Shown here in pieces: positions 1 through 5,847 of a stretch of 8,142 nucleotides of DNA (its first letter is position 1; each line of letters begins with the position of its first letter). The notes under the pieces were generated by a model. That model saw nothing but the letters and a program-made list of their open reading frames with translations. It did not search any database and was not told the origin of the DNA. Where the stretch lies: positions 1 to 8,142 of the forward strand of contig CAZGJQ010000089.1 of the NCBI GenBank assembly GCA_964525815.1. The letters run 5' to 3'. Source of the DNA: UBA1049 sp964525815 (GTDB lineage: Bacteria > Bacillota > Clostridia > Oscillospirales > CAG-382). Made by a program: the position numbers and the translations under genes.

Positions 1-42
1 TTCTTTATGCCTATTCGGTGGTGAGTTTATTAATTCTTTCAC
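1..42 (-). CDS. Start of an unidentified gene downstream of phoU (partial, 14 codons)
   Basis: On the minus strand, just after the phoU stop codon (TAG at 46..44), there is a GTG at 42..40. It is preceded by a strong AAGGAGGAG ribosome binding site (55..47) that lies inside the last codons of phoU. The 14 codons visible before the window edge read MKELINSPPNRHKE with no stop. The gap of one base after the phoU stop suggests a sixth cistron of the pst operon. Too little is visible to assign a function. Genes at this position in related operons include Pho two-component regulators, but nothing in these 14 residues identifies one. Confidence 0.5.
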   Translation of the reverse strand, partial: MKELINSPPNRHKE

Positions 43-43
43 G

Positions 44-691
44 CTACTCCTCCTTATGAACGCCGGTTATGGAAAACACCACCCATTCCGCAATGTTGGT
101 AGCGTGGTCTCCGATTCTTTCGAGATATTTTGATATCATAATAATATCAACAAATTGTTCGCCGCTCTTGGCATCCGCAGATATAAGAGAAACAACATCC
201 GCTTTTATCTTACAGAACAGAGCATCCACCACATCATCATAATCTATAACCCTTTGTGCCAGATACAAATCATGCTTTACAAACGCATCAATACTGTCTA
301 TAACCATTTTAATTGTCGCCTGTGCCATTTCAGATATGTGGACGCTGTTAATGTTTTCGGATAAATCAATAAAAGTAACTATTTCCGCTATATCGGCTGC
401 CTGATCACCGATACGCTCCATATCAGTAATCATTTTGAGCGCCGAGGATATAAGACGCAAATCCTTTGCTACAGGCTGCTGTTGCAGCAGCAGCTTAAGG
501 CAAAGGCTCTCTATATCTTTTTCCTTTTGGTCGATTTGCTTTTCGGTTGCTATTACGCTTTTTGCAAGAGACATATCATTATTCATCATAGCCTTAACCG
601 CACTCGCTATCGCATTTTCACATAGCGCACCCATAGAGATCAGGCTGTTGTTCAAGACCTCAAGCTGAGCATCGAACTTGCTCCTCATCAT
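44..691 (-). CDS. phoU: Phosphate transport system regulator PhoU
   Basis: Cytoplasmic, all-helical negative regulator of the Pho response; in the family it links the PstSCAB transporter to the PhoR kinase and binds metal clusters. The 215 residues match the usual family length of about 215-240. The two tandem PhoU repeats are visible: ERIGDQAADIAE at residues 92-103 and ERIGDHATNIAEW at 191-203. Each carries the E-R-x-x-D core thought to bind metal. The start overlaps the pstB stop as ATGA (691..688), and a second ATG follows directly, so the first residue could be either Met. A GGGAGG (702..697) 5 nt upstream serves both. It is the last complete gene of pstSCAB-phoU. Confidence 0.97.
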   Translation of the reverse strand: MMRSKFDAQLEVLNNSLISMGALCENAIASAVKAMMNNDMSLAKSVIATEKQIDQKEKDIESLCLKLLLQQQPVAKDLRLISSALKMITDMERIGDQAADIAEIVTFIDLSENINSVHISEMAQATIKMVIDSIDAFVKHDLYLAQRVIDYDDVVDALFCKIKADVVSLISADAKSGEQFVDIIMISKYLERIGDHATNIAEWVVFSITGVHKEE

Positions 692-1440
692 CCGAACCTC
701 CCAGTAATATAATCCTCTGTGCGTTTATCAATCGGGTTTGAAAACAGTTTCTCCGTTTCAGCTGTTTCCACAATCTCACCGAGCAGGAAAAAGGCTGTTT
801 TGTCAGAAATTCTTGTTGCCTGTTGCATATTATGAGTTACTATAATGATAGTATACCTCTTTTTAAGCTCAATTACAAGATCCTCTATCTTTGAGGTGGA
901 AATCGGGTCAAGCGCACTGGTTGGCTCGTCCATAAGCAGAACCTTGGGTTCAACTGCCAACGCACGTGCAATACAAAGACGCTGCTGCTGACCTCCGGAC
1001 AGACTAAGCGCGGACTTTTTCAAGCGATCCTTTACCTCGTCCCATATAGCCGCTCCCTGAAGCGAACGCTCCACAATATCATCCAGCTTAACCTTGCTCT
1101 TGATTCCGTGCGTTCGGGGACCGTATGCAATGTTGTCATAAATGCTCATGGGGAATGGGTTTGGCTTTTGAAACACCATTCCGATGTCTTTTCGGAGCCC
1201 GTTAACACTCATATCAGGCGCATATATGTCCTGCTCCTCGTATTCAACCGTACCGGTGATACGAACCTCCGGAATAAGGTCGTTCATACGATTTAGTGTT
1301 TTTATGAAGGTGGATTTACCGCAGCCGGAAGGACCTATAAGTGCGGTTATACTGCTTTCTTGTATGGAAATATTTATGTCCTTGAGAGCCTGAATACAGC
1401 CGTACCACAGACAGAGCTCCTTTGTTTTTATAATTCTCAT
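688..1440 (-). CDS. pstB: Phosphate ABC transporter ATP-binding protein PstB
   Basis: Cytoplasmic ATPase that drives phosphate import through PstC/PstA. The 250 residues are the standard length for PstB. All ABC motifs are intact: Walker A GPSGCGKST at 36-44, Q-loop Q91 in VFQKPNPFP, signature LSGGQ at 147-151, Walker B VLLMDEP at 167-173, D-loop SALD at 175-178 and switch histidine H203 in VTHNM. The stretch FQKPNPFPMSIYDNIAYG is characteristic of PstB and separates it from other ABC ATPases. The ATG (1440..1438) overlaps the pstA stop as ATGA, and the gene overlaps phoU the same way, so pstA, pstB and phoU are probably translationally coupled. Confidence 0.98.
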   Translation of the reverse strand: MRIIKTKELCLWYGCIQALKDINISIQESSITALIGPSGCGKSTFIKTLNRMNDLIPEVRITGTVEYEEQDIYAPDMSVNGLRKDIGMVFQKPNPFPMSIYDNIAYGPRTHGIKSKVKLDDIVERSLQGAAIWDEVKDRLKKSALSLSGGQQQRLCIARALAVEPKVLLMDEPTSALDPISTSKIEDLVIELKKRYTIIIVTHNMQQATRISDKTAFFLLGEIVETAETEKLFSNPIDKRTEDYITGRFG

Positions 1441-2297
1441 TTATACTTCCTCCGATTAAAGAGTTTCCCGACAAATTCCGCACTGATATTTATAAGCAAG
1501 GTTAAAATAATAAGGATTGCAGCAATTGCAAAAGCAACCTCAAACTCACCCTGTTCTTTGGCATAAACATATAGAGCAACGGTTAGAGTTGCACCGGCAT
1601 TTCCCAGACCCTCAAAAAAACCGTACTGCGTATGAGCAAACCCTGCGGTGAAAAGGAGAGCCGCGGATTCGCCGATGATACGCCCGATTGATAGAATGCA
1701 ACCGGTAACGATACCGTCGATAGAGCAGGGTATCACGATTGTCCGTATCATACGCCATTTTCCCGCTCCGAGTGCATAGGCACCCTCACGATAGCTCTGA
1801 GGCACTGTTTTTAGGCTTTCTTGGGTTGTGCGGATAATCGTAGGAAGGTTCATAATTACAAGCGTAAGAGCGCCTGCCAGTAATGAAGTCCTTAGTGAAA
1901 AAAACTGGCAGAACAGCAGCATGCCCACAAGACCGTATATAATTGAAGGGATTCCCGACAGGGTTTCGGACGCAAATTCGATTACAGCCACAATCGGCTT
2001 GTTTTTTGCATATTCGGTCAGATATATTGCGGCTCCGACACCGAGAGGCAGAACTATTAAAAGGGTTGCTATAATTATGTACAGTGTATTCAATATATCC
2101 GGAAGGATTCCGATCGTACCTGAAAGGTAGCTCGGCTTTGTGGACAGCAGCTCCCAGGTTATGCTCGGTATCCCTTTCCAAAGTATATAGCTGATTATGG
2201 AGACTATCAGAGCAGCAACCGTTATAATGGCAAGATAACAGAAACCTTTCATCAGTATTTCGTGTAATTTTCTTTTTTTTGAAATAGCTTTTATCAT
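1437..2297 (-). CDS. pstA: Phosphate ABC transporter permease PstA
   Basis: Inner-membrane channel subunit of the phosphate importer, partner of PstC. The 286 residues contain about six hydrophobic segments, roughly at 18-40, 68-95, 115-133, 136-155, 190-218 and 255-275. The cytoplasmic coupling (EAA) loop is visible at about 169-190 as YREGAYALGAGKWRMIRTIV, which docks on PstB. SGIPSIIYGLVGML at 114-127 is a conserved Pst permease motif. The start ATG lies 3 nt after the pstC TAG, with AAGGA about 10 nt upstream, inside the end of pstC. It is called PstA rather than PstC by operon order and by its short periplasmic loop after the first membrane segment. Confidence 0.96.
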   Translation of the reverse strand: MIKAISKKRKLHEILMKGFCYLAIITVAALIVSIISYILWKGIPSITWELLSTKPSYLSGTIGILPDILNTLYIIIATLLIVLPLGVGAAIYLTEYAKNKPIVAVIEFASETLSGIPSIIYGLVGMLLFCQFFSLRTSLLAGALTLVIMNLPTIIRTTQESLKTVPQSYREGAYALGAGKWRMIRTIVIPCSIDGIVTGCILSIGRIIGESAALLFTAGFAHTQYGFFEGLGNAGATLTVALYVYAKEQGEFEVAFAIAAILIILTLLINISAEFVGKLFNRRKYK

Positions 2298-2300
2298 GGT

Positions 2301-3179
2301 CTATTTTTCCTTGTTCTTTTTCAACAGCAGGTTCAGCACTGCGTTTATCATCATTATAAAAAGAAACAAAACCAATGCAATTGAGAACAGAGCCTGCCTC
2401 TGCAGTCCCGACGAATAGGACATTTCGCTTGCGACGGCGGTTGTCAGAAAACGGACGCTTTGGAACAGAGAGGGCATATTGGCTACATTACCCGCAACCA
2501 TCATGACCGCCATGGCCTCTCCGATTGCACGTCCGACACCGAGTACCACTGCGGCTGCGATTCCGCTTTTTGCCGCAGGAACAGAAATACGAAAATAGGT
2601 TTCGGTAGGGGTTGCTCCGAGAGCAAGAGAAGCATCCTCGTACTCCTTGGGTACAGCCTCAAGAGCGGTAACAGATACCTTGATGACGGAGGGTAATATC
2701 ATAACCGTCAGCACAACGATTGCCGCCAGCAGGCTTGCCCCGTCCGGAATATTAAAGGCTTTTCGGATAGCGGGTACGAGCACTAACATTCCCACCAAGC
2801 CGTATACCACCGAGGGGATACCCGCAAGCAATCCGACCGCAGGCTCTATAATTGATTTAGCTTTAGGATGCGCCATCTTGGATATATAAACCGAAGCGAA
2901 GAAACCGATCGGAACGCCGAGTACAATCGCACCCGCCGTTCCGTATATTGAAGTGAGAATAAAAGGCAGTATTCCGTACGAAGGTTCCGCTGAGGTAGAG
3001 GCCCATTTTTTATTGAACAGGAATTCGCGCAACCCGATTTCTCGAATTGCAGGAATTCCCGAAGCAATCAAATAAACAGAAATCACCAAGACACAGCCGA
3101 CAGCAACAAGACCGAGAAAGAGAAACACTGCGTGTATCAGACTTTCTGCCGATAGTTTTTTTACTTTTGCTCGTTTCAT
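2301..3179 (-). CDS. pstC: Phosphate ABC transporter permease PstC
   Basis: Inner-membrane channel subunit of the phosphate importer, partner of PstA. The 292 residues carry a basic N-terminus, a first membrane segment at about 15-40, and a periplasmic loop with FLFNKKWASTSAEPSYGILPF at about 53-73, typical of PstC. Further membrane helices end near 285. The EAA coupling loop is at about 176-200 (VPKEYEDASLALGATPTETY), and AGIPSVVYGLVGMLVLVP at 119-136 is the conserved Pst permease motif. The gene starts 35 nt after the pstS stop, with AAGGAT (3196..3191) 11 nt before the ATG. This is the longest gap in the operon and it holds a small hairpin. Confidence 0.97.
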   Translation of the reverse strand: MKRAKVKKLSAESLIHAVFLFLGLVAVGCVLVISVYLIASGIPAIREIGLREFLFNKKWASTSAEPSYGILPFILTSIYGTAGAIVLGVPIGFFASVYISKMAHPKAKSIIEPAVGLLAGIPSVVYGLVGMLVLVPAIRKAFNIPDGASLLAAIVVLTVMILPSVIKVSVTALEAVPKEYEDASLALGATPTETYFRISVPAAKSGIAAAVVLGVGRAIGEAMAVMMVAGNVANMPSLFQSVRFLTTAVASEMSYSSGLQRQALFSIALVLFLFIMMINAVLNLLLKKNKEK

Positions 3180-3200
3180 AGCTGAATATAATCCTTATGT

Positions 3201-3218
3201 ATAATCAACGGTGATTAT
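3201..3218 (-). promoter_or_regulatory. Small hairpin overlapping the pstS stop codon, between pstS and pstC
   Basis: In the mRNA sense (minus strand) ATAATCA, loop CCGT, then TGATTAT form a perfect 7-bp inverted repeat that includes the pstS TAA. No U-run follows, so it is not an intrinsic terminator. Hairpins at pstS/pstC junctions are known in other bacteria to help keep pstS mRNA more abundant than the rest of the operon. The stem has a single G:C pair and is weak, so a role here is only inferred. Confidence 0.35.
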
Positions 3219-4018
3219 TTCACAGGAATTGCTCCTTGTGCAGAGATAATATCATGAGCAGCGGTGGAGGTTATGTAGTCAAAAAAGGTCTGCGCCGCCT
3301 CGGGCAGCTGCTCGTCCAATCGTGTTATCAGCATGAACGGTCTCTGTATAACATAGCTCCCGTCCTGAACGGTCGCTTCGCTTGGAGAAACACCATTAAT
3401 CTTTAGTACCTTTATGGTGTCCTTAACGGAAGCGAGGGAGGCATACCCGATAGCGTTTGGATTCTGAGAAACAGTGGTAATAACATCACCGGTAGAGGTC
3501 AGCTCCTGACGGTATTCGCAGGAATCCTTTGTACCGGTTATTGATTCAAACCCGTCTCGGGTACCGCTTCCGGCTTCCCTTCCTATCAGGACTATCTCTG
3601 CGTCATTTCCGCCTGCCCCGTTCCAGTTAGTGATTTCGCCCGTATATATATTTGCTATCTGCTCAACGCTGAGAATGGATACCGGGTTATCCGGATGAAC
3701 AATTACAGCGATACCGTCATAAGCCAGCACGGTTTCCATAACGCTTGCCTTTTCTTCCTCCTTAAGAGCTCGGCTGGAAAGTCCAATATCGCATCTTCCC
3801 TCGGTAACCGCAGTAATGCCGCTGCCCGAACCGGTGGGATTATAAGTAAAGCTGACATCCGGGTTTTCTGAACAAAAAGCCTCTCCCAGCGCACCGATTA
3901 CCTTTTCCATCGAGGTGGATCCGTCTGTGGACACAGAACCGGACAGCTTGCTCTCGCACCCTGACATTACCGCAATCATCATAATAAGCACGAGTGAATA
4001 AGTAATAATTTTTTTCAT
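3215..4018 (-). CDS. pstS: Phosphate-binding lipoprotein PstS
   Basis: Extracellular, membrane-anchored phosphate receptor that delivers phosphate to PstCA. The ATG at 4018 is chosen because AAGGAG (4033..4028) lies 9 nt upstream and it begins directly with a lipoprotein signal (MKK, hydrophobic core, then MSGC with Cys21). A longer frame starting at 4060 would put 14 charged residues before the signal and overlap the likely leader. That gives 267 residues. Phosphate-binding motifs are present: GSTS at 33-36, GSGSG at 63-67, DIGLSSR at 77-83 and REAGSGTRDGFE at 147-158. It is the first gene of the pst operon. The lipobox has Met at -3 rather than the commoner Leu, which is acceptable. Confidence 0.96.
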   Translation of the reverse strand: MKKIITYSLVLIMMIAVMSGCESKLSGSVSTDGSTSMEKVIGALGEAFCSENPDVSFTYNPTGSGSGITAVTEGRCDIGLSSRALKEEEKASVMETVLAYDGIAVIVHPDNPVSILSVEQIANIYTGEITNWNGAGGNDAEIVLIGREAGSGTRDGFESITGTKDSCEYRQELTSTGDVITTVSQNPNAIGYASLASVKDTIKVLKINGVSPSEATVQDGSYVIQRPFMLITRLDEQLPEAAQTFFDYITSTAAHDIISAQGAIPVK

Positions 4019-4064
4019 TAAATAATTCTCCTTTTTTTGTTTTGCTCTTGTTTGGTACAAGCTC

Positions 4065-4136
4065 AGTATACTTGACTTGTGTAAAATCCGAAATCATTCC
4101 AGCGTTAAATCGAGGTTAAAAGTGACTGGCGTTAAT
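4065..4136 (-). promoter_or_regulatory. Candidate pst operon promoter with PhoP-box-like TTAAC repeats
   Basis: Reading toward pstS on the minus strand, TTAAC occurs three times, at 4135..4131, 4119..4115 and 4108..4104. The last two are 11 bp apart inside TTTAAC, the helical spacing of Gram-positive PhoP boxes (TTAACA-type direct repeats). A TATACT -10 candidate lies at 4070..4065, about 47 nt before the pstS start, and the -35 position (TTTCGG) does not resemble TTGACA, as expected for an activator-dependent promoter. No regulator gene is visible in the window, so PhoP control is inferred. Confidence 0.5.
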
Positions 4137-4166
4137 TATGTATTCTAGCTTAAAATAAAAAAAAGA

Positions 4167-4423
4167 GGAGTGGACAAAACAGACACTTTACGATATAATT
4201 GAAACATGAAAAAAACAACAATAACAGCGGAAAAAAAGTGCCCGCAATGCGGAAAAGTTGAAAATCAAATAAAAAAGGGATTCAATCCATCGGGAACACA
4301 ACGTTGTATGTGTAAGGAGTGCGGCGTTGTCTATACAATCGACCCGAAGAAGAGAGAATATCCAGAAGAAACCCAAAAGCTTGCATTTAAAATGTATTAT
4401 TCAGGCGTTAGCGGACGCGGACG
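4167..4423 (+). mobile_element. IS1-family insertion sequence remnant (5' end only)
   Basis: The segment holds the presumed left end (GGAGTGGACAAAACAGACAC at 4167-4186), a promoter and the N-terminal part of an IS1-type transposase. Everything after the zinc ribbon, including the DDE catalytic region and the right end, is missing. No reverse-complement copy of the left end was seen elsewhere in the window. The left boundary is approximate, because no flanking direct repeat can be identified. The right boundary falls at a tandem GCGGAC pair (4411-4422), where the reading frame passes from transposase-like to an unrelated protein. Confidence 0.6.
4171..4199 (+). promoter_or_regulatory. Near-consensus promoter at the IS remnant left end
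   Basis: TGGACA (4171-4176) and a perfect TATAAT (4194-4199) are separated by exactly 17 bp, a strong sigma-A-type match pointing rightward. The transposase ATG lies only 6 bp after the -10, so any transcript from it would be almost leaderless, which could keep transposase translation low. With the element truncated, transcription could run into the remnants and possibly the 5060-8142 cassette. Confidence 0.6.
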
Positions 4424-4451
4424 AACAGGGCTTGCTGCAATGGACGGATGA
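4206..4451 (+). pseudogene. Truncated IS1-family transposase (zinc-ribbon N-terminus)
   Basis: The first ~72 codons look like an IS1-type InsA N-terminus: a Cys4 zinc ribbon (C12-x2-C15 and C36-x2-C39, with an extra C34), followed by the helix EETQKLAFKMYYSGVSGRG that normally leads into a helix-turn-helix. At about position 4423 the similarity ends, and the last ten codons (RTGLAAMDG, then TGA) do not fit the family. The helix-turn-helix and the whole DDE domain are absent, so it cannot transpose. There is no Shine-Dalgarno site before the ATG. Identification rests on the Cys pattern and recalled family sequence, not on a search. Confidence 0.7.
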
Positions 4452-4824
4452 ATACGCAGCGCGTCAATGCCGATTCAAGCTTGGTCTGTTTTCACTGAGC
4501 ATTCTACCTCCCGGCGGTGAACACATGGAAACGGCGGTACTGTGCCTAAACCCGTCACATTCAAAAACACTGGTGGACTTTTATTACGGTTTTCATGAGA
4601 AATTCGAGGATCATTGCACGGGTATCGGCTGGTATAACTCCATCCGGCACGGCAATCCAATTATGCACAGCACTGTTGGGATATTTGATGTGGCGGCTAT
4701 ACAAAAAGCGCAGGAAATCATTTTTGCCTCAGGCGTTTTCGGCGAAGCGGAGATAACCGCATTGGAACTTTATACCTATCCCATGAGATTGATAAAACGA
4801 TTTGAGTTAAAACCGGAGGTGTAG
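4407..4824 (+). pseudogene. Unrecognised 5'-truncated reading frame joined to the IS remnant
   Basis: An open frame runs from the IS junction to TAG at 4822-4824, giving about 138 residues. The composition is protein-like (QGLLQWTDEYAARQC near the start; GIFDVAAIQKAQEIIFASG, then ELYTYPMRLIKRF near the end). The part upstream of ~4407 in this frame is only transposase read out of phase, so the real N-terminus is missing. An internal ATG at 4525, with a weak GGCGGTG upstream, could start a shorter product. I do not recognise the family, and no transmembrane segment or clear catalytic motif is evident. It ends 4 nt before the GNAT-like stub, whose ribosome binding site lies in its last codons. 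Confidence 0.45.
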
Positions 4825-4828
4825 GTTT

Positions 4829-4861
4829 ATGCTTATACACAAGGGTACACAGGTATCATAA
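4829..4861 (+). pseudogene. Ten-codon stub resembling the start of a GNAT acetyltransferase
   Basis: A good GGAGGTG (4815-4821) stands 7 nt before an ATG that reads MLIHKGTQVS and then stops at TAA. M-L-x-H-K-G-T-Q is, from memory, a common start of RimJ/RimL-type GNAT acetyltransferases, where it is followed by T-E-R-L-I-L-R. No such continuation appears in any frame downstream, so the rest of the gene appears deleted. A chance match cannot be excluded for so short a peptide. Confidence 0.35.
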
Positions 4862-5033
4862 CGACCATGTTCCCGTATGCTTGCAACCAATTATCAACGA
4901 CAAGATAAAGGCGTTGGCGGGCGTTGCGGAAATGTTTGTTGAGAAAAAAGAACCCACACCGATAGAGTACAGGCATTATGTTAAAGAACGGGATAAAAAT
5001 TGTGAATGTACGAAAGACAAAATAGATGAGTAA
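4857..5033 (+). pseudogene. Orphan C-terminal-looking reading frame
   Basis: An open frame of 58 codons ends at TAA (5031-5033). It reads HNDHVPVCLQPIINDKIKAL, then a charged tail ending in CTKDKIDE. It has no convincing start: the only early Met is internal, and no Shine-Dalgarno site precedes it. It directly abuts the GNAT-like stub in another frame, so it may be the tail of a different deleted gene or of the same gene after rearrangement. The family is not recognised. Weak coding appearance is the only support. Confidence 0.25.
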
Positions 5034-5059
5034 TACAAATCTTTAGAACGGAGGAAATC

Positions 5060-5829
5060 ATGACGAACATGATAAGAGTCGGCGCTTGCCAAACACCCGA
5101 AATAATTGGAAATCCGCCCAAAGCACTTGCTTGTATTTTGCGGTTTGCTAAAGAAGCAGAAGATAAAAATGTTGATTTGCTGTTGTTTCCCGAATGTTTT
5201 TTGACAGGTTATATTTTAAGCAATCATTCGTGGAGGAATATTCGTATGATTTTGAATCCGAGCAATTCGCCGCAATACTCAAGCAGCTTGGGCATATAAA
5301 TCCGGTGTTGGTTTTTGGTGTGAACGAGAAAAAGGCAGGACAGTATTTCAACTCTGCTATTGTAATAAATAGAGGTAAAATTCTTGGAGTTTACTGTAAA
5401 ACACATCTTATTGATCCCAACGAATTATTTTATACACCGGGCAATGAATATCCCACCTTTGAAATCAGGGGACTAAAATATGGCATAAATATTTGCTACG
5501 ACGCGTAGTTTACAGAGGCCGCAAAAGCTGTTGCTGACCAAGGTGTCCAGCTTCTATTATCATTAACACAGAATATGTTGCGGCGCGAAACCGCCGAATA
5601 TTGGAAGGACAAGCACAGTGAAATTTGCGTGGAGCGAGTTAAAGAAACCGGCTTGTGGTATGTCCGTTCTGATGTAACTGGCATCCGTCAGCCCGGTCAA
5701 TATGGTGTAGAACGCATTGGCTATGGCCCCACACTGGCAATGAATCCAAAATCCGAGATTGTTGTGCAAGTACCGCTTATGACTGTTGGAATGATTACTG
5801 TTGATATTCCTGTAGTCAAGCAAGGATAA
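5060..5829 (+). pseudogene. Broken nitrilase-superfamily carbon-nitrogen hydrolase
   Basis: Members hydrolyse amides or nitriles with a Glu-Lys-Cys triad, and all three residues are still encoded: Glu in LLLFPECFLTGY (codon 5192-5194), Lys in YCKTHLID (5398-5400) and Cys in NICYDA (5494-5496). Two lesions break it. The frame shifts near 5210-5224, where restoring one T in the T-run at 5214-5217 would give GYIFKQSFVEEY. A TAG at 5506-5508 also replaces the residue after ICYDA, where relatives have an acidic or Gln residue before F-x-E. The repaired length would be about 256 residues, normal for the family. The start ATG has GGAGG 5 nt upstream. It ends 18 nt before the TIM-barrel gene, so it once headed that operon. 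Confidence 0.85.
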
Positions 5830-5847
5830 TAAATGGAGGGACATTAA

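Noticed and set aside
475..491. Perfect inverted repeat GCTGCTG-TTG-CAGCAGC inside phoU, looking like a hairpin
   Set aside because: It is explained by the codons for LLLQQQ in a conserved coding region, has no T-run, and lies mid-gene.
1184..2130. Open frames on the plus strand opposite pstB and pstA (for example 1184-1393 and 1828-2130)
   Set aside because: They are antisense shadows of well-conserved pst genes, without start signals or recognisable domains.
4019..4060. Longer pstS start adding 14 residues (MYQTRAKQKKENYL) before the signal peptide
   Set aside because: It would place charged residues before the lipoprotein signal and hide the good AAGGAG site that serves the ATG at 4018.
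4019..5059. CRISPR array, tRNA or long tandem repeats in the gene-poor stretch
   Set aside because: No regularly spaced repeats, no CCA-ended cloverleaf and nothing beyond the short GCGGAC and TTAAC repeats was found by eye.
5506..5508. TAG in the nitrilase read as pyrrolysine
   Set aside because: The gene also carries a frameshift, which makes ordinary decay far more likely, and no Pyl machinery is visible in the window.
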